From: Candidatus Poribacteria bacterium
GTDB lineage: Bacteria > Poribacteria > WGA-4E > WGA-3G
Direction: 5' to 3'
Length of the DNA: 64,000 bases
NCBI GenBank assembly: GCA_028820635.1
Contig: JAPPIG010000084.1
Location: 124,001-188,000 of the forward strand
The position numbers and the translations under genes were made by a program. The first letter of the stretch is position 1, and every line of letters begins with the position of its first letter. Below the pieces are notes generated by a model. The model was not told the DNA's origin. It searched no databases and saw nothing but the letters and a program-made list of their open reading frames with translations. Of the stretch, positions 1-10,120 are shown piece by piece.

Positions 1-398
1 TTTCATTTTCAGCATACCACGGAAAAGTTGTGTTACTCTATTTTTGGTCACTGCATGGCTATGGCGATCAGGAAATAAGACATGTGAAAACGGTTCACCA
101 AAAATACCATGACAAAGGTTTTGGATTTATCAATGTGAACGTTGAGGGATTCAATAGCGAAAGGGCGTTCCGTGAAAGTATCAGAAATCGGAACATGCCT
201 GGACAACAAATTTATGACGGTCCCGGCGGTAGGTGGGACGGTCCACTTGCTCAACAATTTGGTATTCAAGATGTGCCTGCACTTGTGTTAATTGATACTG
301 ATGGAAAAGTTATTGAGGCACGATACGGAAAAGTACATTCACCTGAAGCATGGGGTGCGAAATTGGAAAAACTTGTCGGCGCACATCTTAAGGGGTAA
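1..398 (+). CDS. Thioredoxin-like (TlpA/AhpC-TSA fold) protein, 5' end outside the window
   Basis: The frame stays open to the left edge, so the GTG at base 30 in the ORF track is internal and the gene begins upstream. The visible part is the C-terminal thioredoxin-fold domain: a strand around GKVVLLYF, a central LVLIDTDGKV strand, and a C-terminal helix. It closely resembles the last domain of the next gene (shared IYDG, DGPLA, RYGKVHS), so the two are tandem paralogues. No CxxC redox motif is visible after the first strand, where active family members have WCxxC, so redox activity is doubtful. It lies about 85 bases upstream of the next gene on the same strand. The fold is clear; the function is not known. 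Confidence 0.75.
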   Translation, partial: SFSAYHGKVVLLYFWSLHGYGDQEIRHVKTVHQKYHDKGFGFINVNVEGFNSERAFRESIRNRNMPGQQIYDGPGGRWDGPLAQQFGIQDVPALVLIDTDGKVIEARYGKVHSPEAWGAKLEKLVGAHLKG

Positions 399-484
399 TT
401 TAAAACATCTTATAAGTAAATTGAGTTTTCACTTCAATCTGAAATTAACGTGCTTTCTTGTAAACAAAGTATAGGAGAACTATT

Positions 485-2872
485 ATGACCGATAAATACA
501 ATTCCACAGATTTCTGGTATACCTTTATCAATTCACTCTATAACGAGGGGCTCTCAGCCGGAAAAGGTGAATTGGAAATGGATGAGGAGATGCAGGAAAA
601 ACTTCTTGTTTATCTTAAAGAAAAGATTGAGGTAGGACTCACGAATGGACAAACAGCACTCCCTCCCGGTCTTCATAATTACTTTTGGCGTTTCACCGAG
701 GAGATACTCCCTAAAATACAAACATTAGCAGATGGTTTTCTCAAAACAGATTCGGACAACAGCGCAGCATCCATAATTCTCACATTAGTAAAACGGGCAG
801 ATTGGGAATCCCAACGACCATCTCTTTTAGATATTAATATGGAGTCAATTCCGAATGATCCGTGTATGAATTTAGCAATTATTGATGAGTACAGGAGTAG
901 CCACGGTTGTTTTGGTGATTTCGAGAAACAAGGCATTATCCTCAAGGTACTTGAAAATCTGTATTCGTGGGGAAAACAACAAAACAATAACGTTCGTTAT
1001 CAGGAAGCAAGGTCATTTTATTGGGGACATAGGATAACCCCCTACACAGTCTATAAGCACCTTAAAGATAAACTCATGGATTTTAAGGAGGGCCTGGAAA
1101 ATCCTGAACGTTCGGAGCGGTGTAGAAATCAAATTGAAAAGTGTAACGCGTTGATTAAGAAGTGTAGAGATTTGGTTCCTATGGAAAATGCTGCATTCCA
1201 GAAAAATTTGGCACAACAATCGGAAGACCAAGAAGACTTAGTCAATGCAATGTCCGATAATACAGATATATGGGAAGCGTATCTGAAATCGCTTGAAGAC
1301 AGTCAAAATGCGCCGTCAAGAAGACTCACACAGAATGAACAAGAACATCTTCTGGAGTATTTGAAGACAAAAATTGAAGCAGGAGTTGTTGACGGACAAA
1401 CGAGATTGCCATTGCAACTCCCAGAATATATTCCAATTTTCCCTGAAGCGATGCTTTTGGAACTCCGTGAATTCGCTGAAGAAGTGCTCAAAACGCAGCC
1501 TGACAACGGTGCAGCAGCAAAGATGTTAGCAATCATTGTGAAGAAAAGTGAATCCCCGTTCCTTGAACAAGCAATAGAGTTGTTACCTAACGATACTGAA
1601 ATTTGCTATTTGGCAATTAAACGTTACAGTGAAAGTATCGGTAATCGTCATGACCCACTGTTTGAATTGACGCTTTCAGCACTTGAAGAATTGTTTGAAA
1701 GGGCACAACGGCAAGATGAATCCAAATTGTATCATTGGCTTATAAAACTCTACAACGAAATAGGTAGAACTCCATGTCATATCTATCGGAAACTGATGCA
1801 ACAACCAGAGGGGAATGCAGAACTGATAGAAAGGTGCCAACTTCTGATTAATCAAACGGAACAGTCATTTAAGCAACGCCTTGAAGAAGATGCTGACGAT
1901 TGGTACGCTTTACGCGGACTCGGGGATATTTATCAAACAATGGGTGATACCGAATTGGCAAGTAAATATCCGTGGAAGCCACATCCAGAATTTAGATGGA
2001 CTCAAAAGGCATGGGAGGGATTATTTCTTCCCGATTTTACCGTAACCACTCTTGATGGCACAGAAATTTCTTTCTCTGATTTCAAAGGTAAATTAGTATT
2101 ACTCAATTATTGTGCATGGTGGTGTGGACCTTGTGAAGGAGAAATACCATATATCAAACAGGTCTACGAAGAACATCATGAGAACGGATTTGAAGCCATC
2201 CGCATTAGTATAGATGAAAGTGAGGAGGATCTTCGTAAGCATATTGAGGAACATGAAATTCCCGGGGTACAGGTTTTTGGAAATTATAGCATGACTAACG
2301 GACCTGCAAAGTATTACGGTATTTATTGGGTTCCATCCCATTGGTTAATTGATCGAGATGGGAAGATCATTTCTGTTGATTCCAGGCAAGATCCTTTGGT
2401 GAGAATAGTCAATTGGACAGAATCGACACGGGTTAGTGAAATAGTTCCCGATTTCTCAGCGGTTGATATAGATGGAAATCCAGTTTCACCCTCTGCATTT
2501 CGAGGGAAAGTTGTTTTACTCTATTTTGGTTACCCTGAACAAGTGCTAACGTGTGTAGACACAATTTATCAGAAATACCATGTTAAGGGATTTGACGTTA
2601 TTGGCGTCAGCGTTATAGGGTGGTCAAACGAAGAAGCATTGCGTAAGAGAGTGCATGAAAAAAACTTTCTGGGACAACACATCTATGATGGTCGCGGTAT
2701 GGATGGTCCATTGGCACGCCTATTTGGTATGGACCTATGGCGGGAACTCCCAGCAATTGTGTTGATTGATAAGGATGGCAAGATAATTACGTCACGATAC
2801 GGAAAAGTACATTCAACTGAAGAATGGACTGCGAAATTGGAAAGGCAGGTTGCTACACATCTTGGACTATGA
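485..2872 (+). CDS. Large multidomain protein with two thioredoxin-like domains, one with WCGPC
   Basis: A 795-aa protein. The N-terminal ~490 residues are helical and internally duplicated: a block near residues 10-130 recurs near 265-400 (shared YLKxKIExG, DGQT/NGQT and an LPNDxxxxLAI-like turn). Two TlpA/AhpC-TSA thioredoxin domains follow, at about 515-640 and 650-795. The first has an intact redox motif (C547-G-P-C550) and the typical VPSHWLIDRDG strand. The second has lost it (YFGYPEQVLTC) and matches the truncated upstream gene. No signal peptide is evident, so the location is uncertain. The family usually reduces disulfides or supports cytochrome biogenesis; here it may be a thioredoxin fused to a tetratricopeptide-like scaffold. 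The ATG follows AGGAG at good spacing. A ferredoxin gene follows after 29 bases. Confidence 0.75.
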   Translation: MTDKYNSTDFWYTFINSLYNEGLSAGKGELEMDEEMQEKLLVYLKEKIEVGLTNGQTALPPGLHNYFWRFTEEILPKIQTLADGFLKTDSDNSAASIILTLVKRADWESQRPSLLDINMESIPNDPCMNLAIIDEYRSSHGCFGDFEKQGIILKVLENLYSWGKQQNNNVRYQEARSFYWGHRITPYTVYKHLKDKLMDFKEGLENPERSERCRNQIEKCNALIKKCRDLVPMENAAFQKNLAQQSEDQEDLVNAMSDNTDIWEAYLKSLEDSQNAPSRRLTQNEQEHLLEYLKTKIEAGVVDGQTRLPLQLPEYIPIFPEAMLLELREFAEEVLKTQPDNGAAAKMLAIIVKKSESPFLEQAIELLPNDTEICYLAIKRYSESIGNRHDPLFELTLSALEELFERAQRQDESKLYHWLIKLYNEIGRTPCHIYRKLMQQPEGNAELIERCQLLINQTEQSFKQRLEEDADDWYALRGLGDIYQTMGDTELASKYPWKPHPEFRWTQKAWEGLFLPDFTVTTLDGTEISFSDFKGKLVLLNYCAWWCGPCEGEIPYIKQVYEEHHENGFEAIRISIDESEEDLRKHIEEHEIPGVQVFGNYSMTNGPAKYYGIYWVPSHWLIDRDGKIISVDSRQDPLVRIVNWTESTRVSEIVPDFSAVDIDGNPVSPSAFRGKVVLLYFGYPEQVLTCVDTIYQKYHVKGFDVIGVSVIGWSNEEALRKRVHEKNFLGQHIYDGRGMDGPLARLFGMDLWRELPAIVLIDKDGKIITSRYGKVHSTEEWTAKLERQVATHLGL

Positions 2873-2901
2873 TAAAATAGAAAGTAGGAGGGATAACCGT
2901 T

Positions 2902-3360
2902 ATGGCATATTTTATTACTGACGAATGTATAGGATGTTTGCAGTGTTTATGTAAATGCCCGGTGGATGCAATTACTGGTGATCGTGGTAAATTGCACATT
3001 ATTGACCCGGATGTGTGTATTGATTGTAGTGCATGTGGCATGGTATGTCCAGTGGAAGCAATTCACGACCAATTCGGTGAAGTGTGTAAATTTATCCCTG
3101 AGCGTAAGCATCGTCCCATCGCCGTTATTTACGAAGAACTTTGCTCTGGCTGCGATTTCTGTGTACAAATCTGCCCGTGGGAGTGCCTTGAAATTATAGA
3201 CCCGAATACAAATCAACATGCTGATAGTTTCTTTGGTATCTGTGAACTTGTGAAACCGAAGGATTGTGTCGGTTGTCTGCTTTGCGAAGAAGTTTGCATC
3301 AAAGACGCTATCCGAGTCGAATCACCCGTGTTATTGGAACTTGCAGAAGCTGCTGATTGA
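2902..3360 (+). CDS. Polyferredoxin-like protein with four 4Fe-4S motifs
   Basis: A 152-aa protein with four cysteine clusters. The first is CIGCLQCLCKCP (C11, C14, C17, C21), followed by CIDCSACGMVCP, CSGCDFCVQICP and CVGCLLCEEVC. Pairs of CxxCxxCxxxC motifs in this order are typical of bacterial-type ferredoxins carrying two 4Fe-4S clusters each, so up to four clusters are expected. It is probably a soluble electron carrier, or a subunit of a larger oxidoreductase. No partner is visible beside it apart from the thioredoxin-like genes upstream. The ATG has a strong AGGAGG about 8 bases upstream. A hairpin terminator lies about 40 bases past the stop. Confidence 0.88.
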   Translation: MAYFITDECIGCLQCLCKCPVDAITGDRGKLHIIDPDVCIDCSACGMVCPVEAIHDQFGEVCKFIPERKHRPIAVIYEELCSGCDFCVQICPWECLEIIDPNTNQHADSFFGICELVKPKDCVGCLLCEEVCIKDAIRVESPVLLELAEAAD

Positions 3361-3401
3361 GATTTACCGATATACCATAGGTTTATAAGTTTCCTATAAA
3401 C

Positions 3402-3440
3402 AAAGAACCCCAACCCATTTATCGTGGGTTGGGGTTCTTT
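3402..3440. terminator. Bidirectional intrinsic terminator
   Basis: A perfect inverted repeat with 16-bp arms (AAAGAACCCCAACCCA / TGGGTTGGGGTTCTTT) and a 7-base loop. It lies between the ferredoxin gene on the plus strand and the two tRNA genes on the minus strand, and the stem ends are A/T runs on both sides, so it can end transcription from both directions. Confidence 0.85.
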
Positions 3441-3449
3441 ATTGGAAAA

Positions 3450-3524
3450 TACCCCCGACGAGATTTGAACTCGTGTCGCCGCCGTGAAAGGGCGGTGTCC
3501 TTGGCCAGGCTAGACGACGGGGGC
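3450..3524 (-). tRNA. tRNA-Glu (anticodon UUC)
   Basis: The minus strand folds into a cloverleaf. The acceptor stem GCCCCCG pairs with CGGGGGT (G-U at 1:72), the anticodon arm reads CCGCC-CTTTCAC-GGCGG giving UUC, and the T arm carries GTTCAAATC. CCA is not encoded. It lies just after tRNA-Lys and before the shared terminator. Confidence 0.93.
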
Positions 3525-3540
3525 ATATAGAAAAATTAGA

Positions 3541-3613
3541 TGAGCCGTACAGGAGTCGAACCTGTGACCACCTGATTAAAAGTCAGATGCTCTACCAGCT
3601 GAGCTAACGGCTC
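3541..3613 (-). tRNA. tRNA-Lys (anticodon UUU)
   Basis: The minus strand gives GAGCCGT / ACGGCTC acceptor pairing, a D arm with AGCTCAGCTGGTAGAGC, an anticodon loop CTTTTAA (UUU), and the T loop GTTCGACTC. CCA is not encoded. It is first in a two-tRNA unit with tRNA-Glu, 16 bases apart. Confidence 0.95.
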
Positions 3614-3629
3614 AAATCCACAACATATA

Positions 3630-3658
3630 ATGATACATCCATTTTGACCAAATGTCAA
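3630..3658 (-). promoter_or_regulatory. Sigma-70-type promoter for the tRNA-Lys/tRNA-Glu unit
   Basis: On the minus strand a perfect -35 TTGACA is followed after 17 bases by TATCAT, ending about 17 bases before the tRNA-Lys 5' end. This is the right place for a tRNA promoter. Confidence 0.6.
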
Positions 3659-3711
3659 GTTAAAATGCAAAACTTAGAAGATATATTGTGGGAAAGTTTA
3701 GTGAGGTATTC

Positions 3712-5049
<1,338 letters not shown>

Positions 5050-5078
5050 CTACGAATTCCATTGAACGCACGAAGAAA

Positions 5079-5474
5079 TTAACGTTTGGAGAATTGGAAT
5101 CTTGCCCGTGCGCCTTTCTGTCCATATTTTTTGCGTTCTACCATCCGTGGATCACGTGTTAAAAACCCACCTTTTTTTAGAGGCGGCTTCAACGATTCAT
5201 CTGCCTTAACAAGTGCACGCGCCAAACCGTGTGAAATAGCACCAGCTTGACCGGTATTTCCTCCGCCACGGACATTCACGTGGACAGCGAATTCACCGGT
5301 TCGCTCAACGTGCTCAATAGGTCGACGAGCAGCTTGCACATGATCAGAACGGTCGAAGTATTCCTCAATGGGTTTTTTATTAACGAGAATACCGCCTTCA
5401 CCACCTGGGATAATTCGGACGCGTGCCACAGAGGTTTTACGTCTACCAGTGCCCCAATATTGTTCAATAGCCAT
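5079..5474 (-). CDS. rpsI: 30S ribosomal protein S9 (uS9)
   Basis: A 131-aa protein with the S9 signature: [15 protein letters not shown] at the N terminus, [19 protein letters not shown] in the middle, and [24 protein letters not shown] at the end, where the basic tail reaches the P-site tRNA in known ribosomes. I choose the Met of MAIEQ, four residues inside the ORF, because GAGG sits 8 bases upstream. It is 15 bases downstream of rplM, the conserved L13-S9 operon order. Confidence 0.97.
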   Translation of the reverse strand: MAIEQYWGTGRRKTSVARVRIIPGGEGGILVNKKPIEEYFDRSDHVQAARRPIEHVERTGEFAVHVNVRGGGNTGQAGAISHGLARALVKADESLKPPLKKGGFLTRDPRMVERKKYGQKGARARFQFSKR

Positions 5475-5489
5475 ATATTTCCTCAACTG

Positions 5490-5927
5490 TTAAAATGTTA
5501 AAACTTCCGGTTCCTGTGCCTGATGCGGATGGTTGGGGCCAGTGTAAACCTTTAATCCCTTCATCAATTTCGCCCCGAGACTGTTTTTAGGCACCATCCC
5601 TTTGACTGCAGTTGTAATAATAAATTCCGGACTGCGTTCCATCTGTTCATTGAAAGTTCGATATCTGTCACCACCAGGATAACCGCTATGTCGAAAATAG
5701 GTTTTCTGCTCAGCTTTATTTCCTGTGACAACGACCTTTTCGGCGTTAATCACAGCAACACGATAACCTAAATCCGCATGTGGTGTAAAACCGGGGTCGT
5801 GTTTCCCTCTCAGCACTTGCGCGATTTGGGATGCTAAACGTCCGAGTACCTGCCCGTCCGCATCCACGACGTACCATTTAATCTGTTTATCGGATTTAGG
5901 AAAAAAAGTTTTTGTTTTCAATACCAT
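5490..5927 (-). CDS. rplM: 50S ribosomal protein L13 (uL13)
   Basis: A 145-aa protein with the L13 features KWYVVDADGQVLGRLAS, VINAEKVVVTGNK, the YFRHSGYPGG block, AVKGMVPKNSLG, and the C-terminal LKVYTGPNHPH. I choose the Met of MVLKTKTFF because AAGG lies upstream and it fits the family length; the longer ORF start adds ten unrelated residues. It is the first gene of the rplM-rpsI(-purA) unit, with a consensus promoter about 60 bases upstream. Confidence 0.97.
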   Translation of the reverse strand: MVLKTKTFFPKSDKQIKWYVVDADGQVLGRLASQIAQVLRGKHDPGFTPHADLGYRVAVINAEKVVVTGNKAEQKTYFRHSGYPGGDRYRTFNEQMERSPEFIITTAVKGMVPKNSLGAKLMKGLKVYTGPNHPHQAQEPEVLTF

Positions 5928-5989
5928 AATTCTTACCTTCTCTAAAAATGCTTGCATTCCTAATGATACTTGTTCACATGCATAATTGT

Positions 5990-6018
5990 ATTATACTATA
6001 AAAAGCATAGGTTGTCAA
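5990..6018 (-). promoter_or_regulatory. Consensus sigma-70 promoter for rplM-rpsI
   Basis: On the minus strand TTGACA and TATAAT are both perfect and separated by exactly 17 bases, about 60 bases before the rplM start codon. Confidence 0.8.
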
Positions 6019-6042
6019 AATTAAATAGATTATGTCACACAC

Positions 6043-6072
6043 TTGACAAAAAAATGTGTCTTGTGATAAAAT
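6043..6072 (+). promoter_or_regulatory. Sigma-70-type promoter for the 1143-aa gene
   Basis: A perfect TTGACA, an 18-base spacer ending in TGA, then TAAAAT, about 95 bases before the start at 6168. It is divergent from the rplM promoter, with the two -35 boxes only 24 bases apart. Confidence 0.6.
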
Positions 6073-6167
6073 ATTAAAAATTGTCCTAATGTTACTATAC
6101 CATCTTTGAATGTTCAAAATCCAATAGTTAGCAAAAACTAATACCTCAAATTCCTCATATCAGAACT

Positions 6168-9100
6168 ATGAATCTATTACGAAATCTTATAGAACGTTGC
6201 CACGAACGGCATGAAAATCCGCTTCGGCAACGACAGACATTGATAAAACCTGCCATATACAATAAGGGTATTCCTTACGAGTATACCGTGTATTGTGCAC
6301 ATAGATACGCTGTGATTCTCCATGCTCTGGAGGAAGCAAGTATCTCCTTTATGCCAATAGGACGCGCACCAGAGAACGACAGAGGCCCAAGAGCATTGGG
6401 TAGTAAGTGGTATAGGCGGTTCTCAAAACGCCAAGTAACGGGTAGTTGGGAACCTCGACGGTGGCGTGAATCTTGGGGAATTCAGGTGTATACAGGTATT
6501 CCTTCCGAACGGTATGAGGCACGATGGCACGACATAAATTTTACATATCAAGCCATCTGCACTGCCCCTGATGCCATTATTACCTGTATTGAGGCACTTG
6601 CTGACGCTGTTGTGAATCCACTCCTGACAATGAGCAAATCCGGTGGACTTCGCTTTTCTTGCCGAATACCAGACTACCTACATCCAAAGATTGAAAAGGA
6701 AAGATTATATATTTGTAAACACACATCGGACAAGCAAGCCGTATACCTTGAAATCTTAGGAGAAGAAGGATACAACCGTTGGGATGCTCGTTATGAAATT
6801 CTCATGGGTGATTTGTTAGATCCGCCTATCATTTCAAGGGATATCCTCTTTGCGCCAATTGATGTCCTACGCGACGTACTTCACGAAACTATCCCCTCTA
6901 TGGAAAAGAAGCAGATATCTACACTGTCTAAGGCAGAATATAAGAAAAACTATACCACTACGCCATTTTCTCTCGGTACACGTAGACTTGATCTTGCAAG
7001 AGAAGCATTTGTTCGACGCGGTTTTTCTTATATTCATGAAAATAATGGCATTCACCAGTGGACACTAAACTTGGTGGAAGATCGTAACAAGAAAGTGTCT
7101 CTATGGGAACGTGACGGTACCGTGTGGATACAGGCATCTGTCCCCGACTTCGGACTACCAATTGAAGCTAAACCGATCACGGATGTCTGGGACGATACTG
7201 GAATTCTGCTACCTTCACCCCCTGGAGGGATACCGCTATCCGATGATTTTCTGGCGGTTCAACAAGGTAAATTGAGTCCGTTAGCGATAAAACGGTCTAC
7301 GCCTCTGCTACGTGAACAGGAAGATACGACAAAAAGTTATGGTATCTTAACAAAAGATACTTTTCAGATGCAGCGTTTTTTTAAAGGAAACGTCCGTATT
7401 CTCGGACTAATTACTGAGACGGGTGCGGAGGAAGACAGTGAAATAGCATCCTATCTTCCTGAGGGAAGCACTATATGTTTTAATACATCAACTATTGAAC
7501 AATCGGAAGAAGTAGAACGACTTTTAAAAAATAGAAACCTACCAAATACGCGTTGGAAGCCTCGGATGCATCTGTGGGAACAAGTGAAAGATATACCTAT
7601 TGACAAACGGATGACAAATCCCTTTAAACACGGAAATGTCTGTGAAGATCCTGAACGGTGTGATGCTTTGGAGGAAAAGGGTGGAGATCCGAGTGAAAGC
7701 ATCTGCCCACAGTGTCCCGTTTATACAGAGTGTCAACAACACGGGTATTTGTCACAATCTACTACTCTACGACGAGCGAACAGACAGATTTTAGCAAACC
7801 CTCAAATGTTTTTCAATCCACAATACGCTGAAGTGACAAAAGAAATCTTTGAACAAAGTGATGAAACAGACCGATTTTGTATTGTGGACGAGTCGAAAGT
7901 GCATGATCTATTTCTTAGATGTGAATTATCAATAAAGATGCTAAAAGACTGGGTTGTGAACTGGCAAGGAGAACCTTTGGGCAACTTTGCGAATTTTTTA
8001 TTGAATGCGCTTGAACTCAAGGGAAGGTTTTATGACGATTCAGTTAGACGGATACGTTCAGCGGTCCAGGCGTTTCAACGACAGGAGAAAGTAATCGTTC
8101 GGCAAATGTGCCAAGTTAATATCCGAGGGAGGGTCGTAGAACAAGGATTTGTTGATTCTGAAACCGGACAGCAATTGGCACGGTTTCATATAAAATTCGA
8201 AGGTGGTGCGAACGCTTACATTCCGTTAGACAATAACGCTGCGAATATTCTAAAGACAAAGCAACTCCCCTTTTTTTCGCTCCGATCCTTTGTAGTTAAA
8301 GAGGATATGAAAATCCCGATGTCAATGACACAAGCGATCCAATTAGGTATATTAAATACAGAAACAGTTGAATCCATACAGACTTTTCCTACAGTCTGTC
8401 CAAATCCGAACTGGACAGTCTGGCATCAATTGAAACGTTTCTTTGAACACTATACGAGAGATGAAGATGCACGGGTGAGGTGGGATAAGAAAGTACTTGA
8501 GTTTTGGATACCACCGATGCTGCATCCAAGCGTCAAATGTTTATTAATAACAACGCCAATCCTCCACGAACAACATCTCAATAGAATATTTCCAGATGAA
8601 ATAATTAAGTTCAGATACGTCGAGCCGACACCGTGGAAAAAGGAAAACAGAGTCTTTCAAATTCGTACAGGTCTCTATCCACGAGAAACGATTTTAGCCT
8701 ATAACGGTAACTGGGATGTGCTTGGGATTAGTGAAACAGGACAACGTTTTTTTGCGGGCATTTTGGCAGAAATTAAGAAAGACCCAAGTGTTTCACATGC
8801 GGTTATCACTTATGCTGGAGCAATTAGACAGTTAAAGGAAATTGTAGACAGAGAGAACGTCTATTTTCTAAAGCATTTTAAAAATATACAGGATTTTGAA
8901 AATATTAATGAGTGGAATGCTGTTCTTGAAAAAGCACAAGTTATCTGGATCGTCGGTGCACCCGAACCACCCCAAGGTAATATTTGGCGGCAAGCACAGA
9001 TTCTGTTTGGAAATGACGATCAACCGCTTTGTTATGAAAAGGATATAGAATCCGGCCTCTATAAAGATGAAAGGTTACAGGGTGTTTATGAACAGAATAT

Positions 9101-9599
9101 CGCTTTTTTACTCAGATCGACTATAAATTGCGCTGCATTGGACAGATCGTCAGGTAAAACAGTTGTTTTATTTTCTGGTTTGGCACTACCCGGTCTTACG
9201 GATAGACCTGAAACTCTCCTTTTTGATTGGGAAGATTTTGAGGTTGCCGATGGGCTTGATAGGCTACCTAAAGTGATTGCCACACGGCAGCGTTTTGAAA
9301 CAGAGCGAGCGAATCTAACTGCCAAATCAAGCAGGGAAAAAGTGGAAGAAGTTTTGGGATGTTCCTCAAGACAGGCAAACCGTTTCTTACAAAAACTTAG
9401 GGGTGGTGCTCCGCTACGGGTGCCTTTCCGCACACAAATACTCTCACTCCTGGCAGATGGGAAGAAAAAAACGACCGAATTGGTCAGCGCCATTGAAGGG
9501 AATCCAGAAGCAGTAAAAAATGAACTTACACGTCTCGTAGATAGAGGAGAAATTGTAAGAGTTCAACGAGGTGTCTACGATACACCAAGAAATCAGTAA
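6168..9599 (+). CDS. Unrecognised 1143-aa protein with a five-cysteine cluster, possible degenerate helicase
   Basis: I do not recognise this as a named family. A cysteine cluster sits at C492, C498, C513, C516 and C522 (NVCEDPERC, then CPQCPVYTEC), which suggests an Fe-S or zinc site like the insertion in XPD/DinG-type helicases. About 50 residues later IVDES (D574) could be a DEAD/DEAH-like Walker B. I find no GxGK[ST] Walker A, so ATPase activity is doubtful. Residues ~780-1010 look like an alternating strand/helix core (CLLITTPIL, HAVITYAG, VIWIVGAPEP). The last ~60 residues (RTQILSLLADGKKKTTELV...) look like a winged helix. No signal peptide; DNA- or RNA-related function is inferred only. 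The ATG has no clear RBS. A strong palindromic terminator follows. Confidence 0.6.
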   Translation: MNLLRNLIERCHERHENPLRQRQTLIKPAIYNKGIPYEYTVYCAHRYAVILHALEEASISFMPIGRAPENDRGPRALGSKWYRRFSKRQVTGSWEPRRWRESWGIQVYTGIPSERYEARWHDINFTYQAICTAPDAIITCIEALADAVVNPLLTMSKSGGLRFSCRIPDYLHPKIEKERLYICKHTSDKQAVYLEILGEEGYNRWDARYEILMGDLLDPPIISRDILFAPIDVLRDVLHETIPSMEKKQISTLSKAEYKKNYTTTPFSLGTRRLDLAREAFVRRGFSYIHENNGIHQWTLNLVEDRNKKVSLWERDGTVWIQASVPDFGLPIEAKPITDVWDDTGILLPSPPGGIPLSDDFLAVQQGKLSPLAIKRSTPLLREQEDTTKSYGILTKDTFQMQRFFKGNVRILGLITETGAEEDSEIASYLPEGSTICFNTSTIEQSEEVERLLKNRNLPNTRWKPRMHLWEQVKDIPIDKRMTNPFKHGNVCEDPERCDALEEKGGDPSESICPQCPVYTECQQHGYLSQSTTLRRANRQILANPQMFFNPQYAEVTKEIFEQSDETDRFCIVDESKVHDLFLRCELSIKMLKDWVVNWQGEPLGNFANFLLNALELKGRFYDDSVRRIRSAVQAFQRQEKVIVRQMCQVNIRGRVVEQGFVDSETGQQLARFHIKFEGGANAYIPLDNNAANILKTKQLPFFSLRSFVVKEDMKIPMSMTQAIQLGILNTETVESIQTFPTVCPNPNWTVWHQLKRFFEHYTRDEDARVRWDKKVLEFWIPPMLHPSVKCLLITTPILHEQHLNRIFPDEIIKFRYVEPTPWKKENRVFQIRTGLYPRETILAYNGNWDVLGISETGQRFFAGILAEIKKDPSVSHAVITYAGAIRQLKEIVDRENVYFLKHFKNIQDFENINEWNAVLEKAQVIWIVGAPEPPQGNIWRQAQILFGNDDQPLCYEKDIESGLYKDERLQGVYEQNIAFLLRSTINCAALDRSSGKTVVLFSGLALPGLTDRPETLLFDWEDFEVADGLDRLPKVIATRQRFETERANLTAKSSREKVEEVLGCSSRQANRFLQKLRGGAPLRVPFRTQILSLLADGKKKTTELVSAIEGNPEAVKNELTRLVDRGEIVRVQRGVYDTPRNQ

Positions 9600-9642
9600 C
9601 CAACAATCAGATAAACCAACCGCTTCGTAAAATAAGGTCTTT

Positions 9643-9676
9643 AATCAATTGCCCCGATATATCGGGGCAATTGATT
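9643..9676 (+). terminator. Palindromic intrinsic terminator
   Basis: A 34-bp perfect palindrome (17-bp arms, AATCAATTGCCCCGATA and its complement) followed by TTTT, about 45 bases after the 1143-aa gene. The GC-rich core next to a T run fits intrinsic termination. Confidence 0.8.
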
Positions 9677-10120
9677 TTTGGCAGTGATAACCTTCTAACA
9701 TTATCTATCATTTGCGGACTACCATAAGAGCGTTTGGTATTGATTACAGTGAAATAGTATCGGCAATGCAAGGAAAGCATGAGTTGCAACAGAATCGAAA
9801 ACGAATATATAACTTTTAACTTGCCTTGTCCAACAATCCATGTTAAACTGCACAAACTTGTAATGGTTCACTGTGTTTTTAAGGATTGCAAGAACAAACT
9901 TTCTTGAAACACCAACTTTTTTAACTTGCACCTATTTTATGGAATATGTTAAACTAATGACAATTGCCACATTTGAGGCAATTTTTAGTGAAATCCACCT
10001 AAAATTTAGGAATTATTCATAACGTGTTTCTAACCAAAGACATTAAAAAATCGCAAAATTAGTTTGAAATGTGGTAAACTCTATCGGAAAGTTACCCTTT
10101 TGTCTGAGGAGACGTTCAAA
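9677..10120 (+). promoter_or_regulatory. Upstream region of the proteasome operon with duplicated promoter-like motifs
   Basis: No gene seen. Two similar promoter-like blocks occur 106 bases apart: TTGCCT (9821), 17 bases, TAAACT (9844), and TTGCAC (9926), 18 bases, TAAACT (9950). Both are preceded by TTTAAC and both have TGT before the -10. A third GTGGTAAACT lies at 10070-10079 without a good -35. The start codon at 10121 follows GAGGAG. The region is AT-rich and looks like the regulatory zone of the operon. Confidence 0.45.

Noticed and set aside
9086-9493. 135-aa minus-strand ORF
   Set aside because: Antisense shadow of the 1143-aa gene, composition not protein-like.
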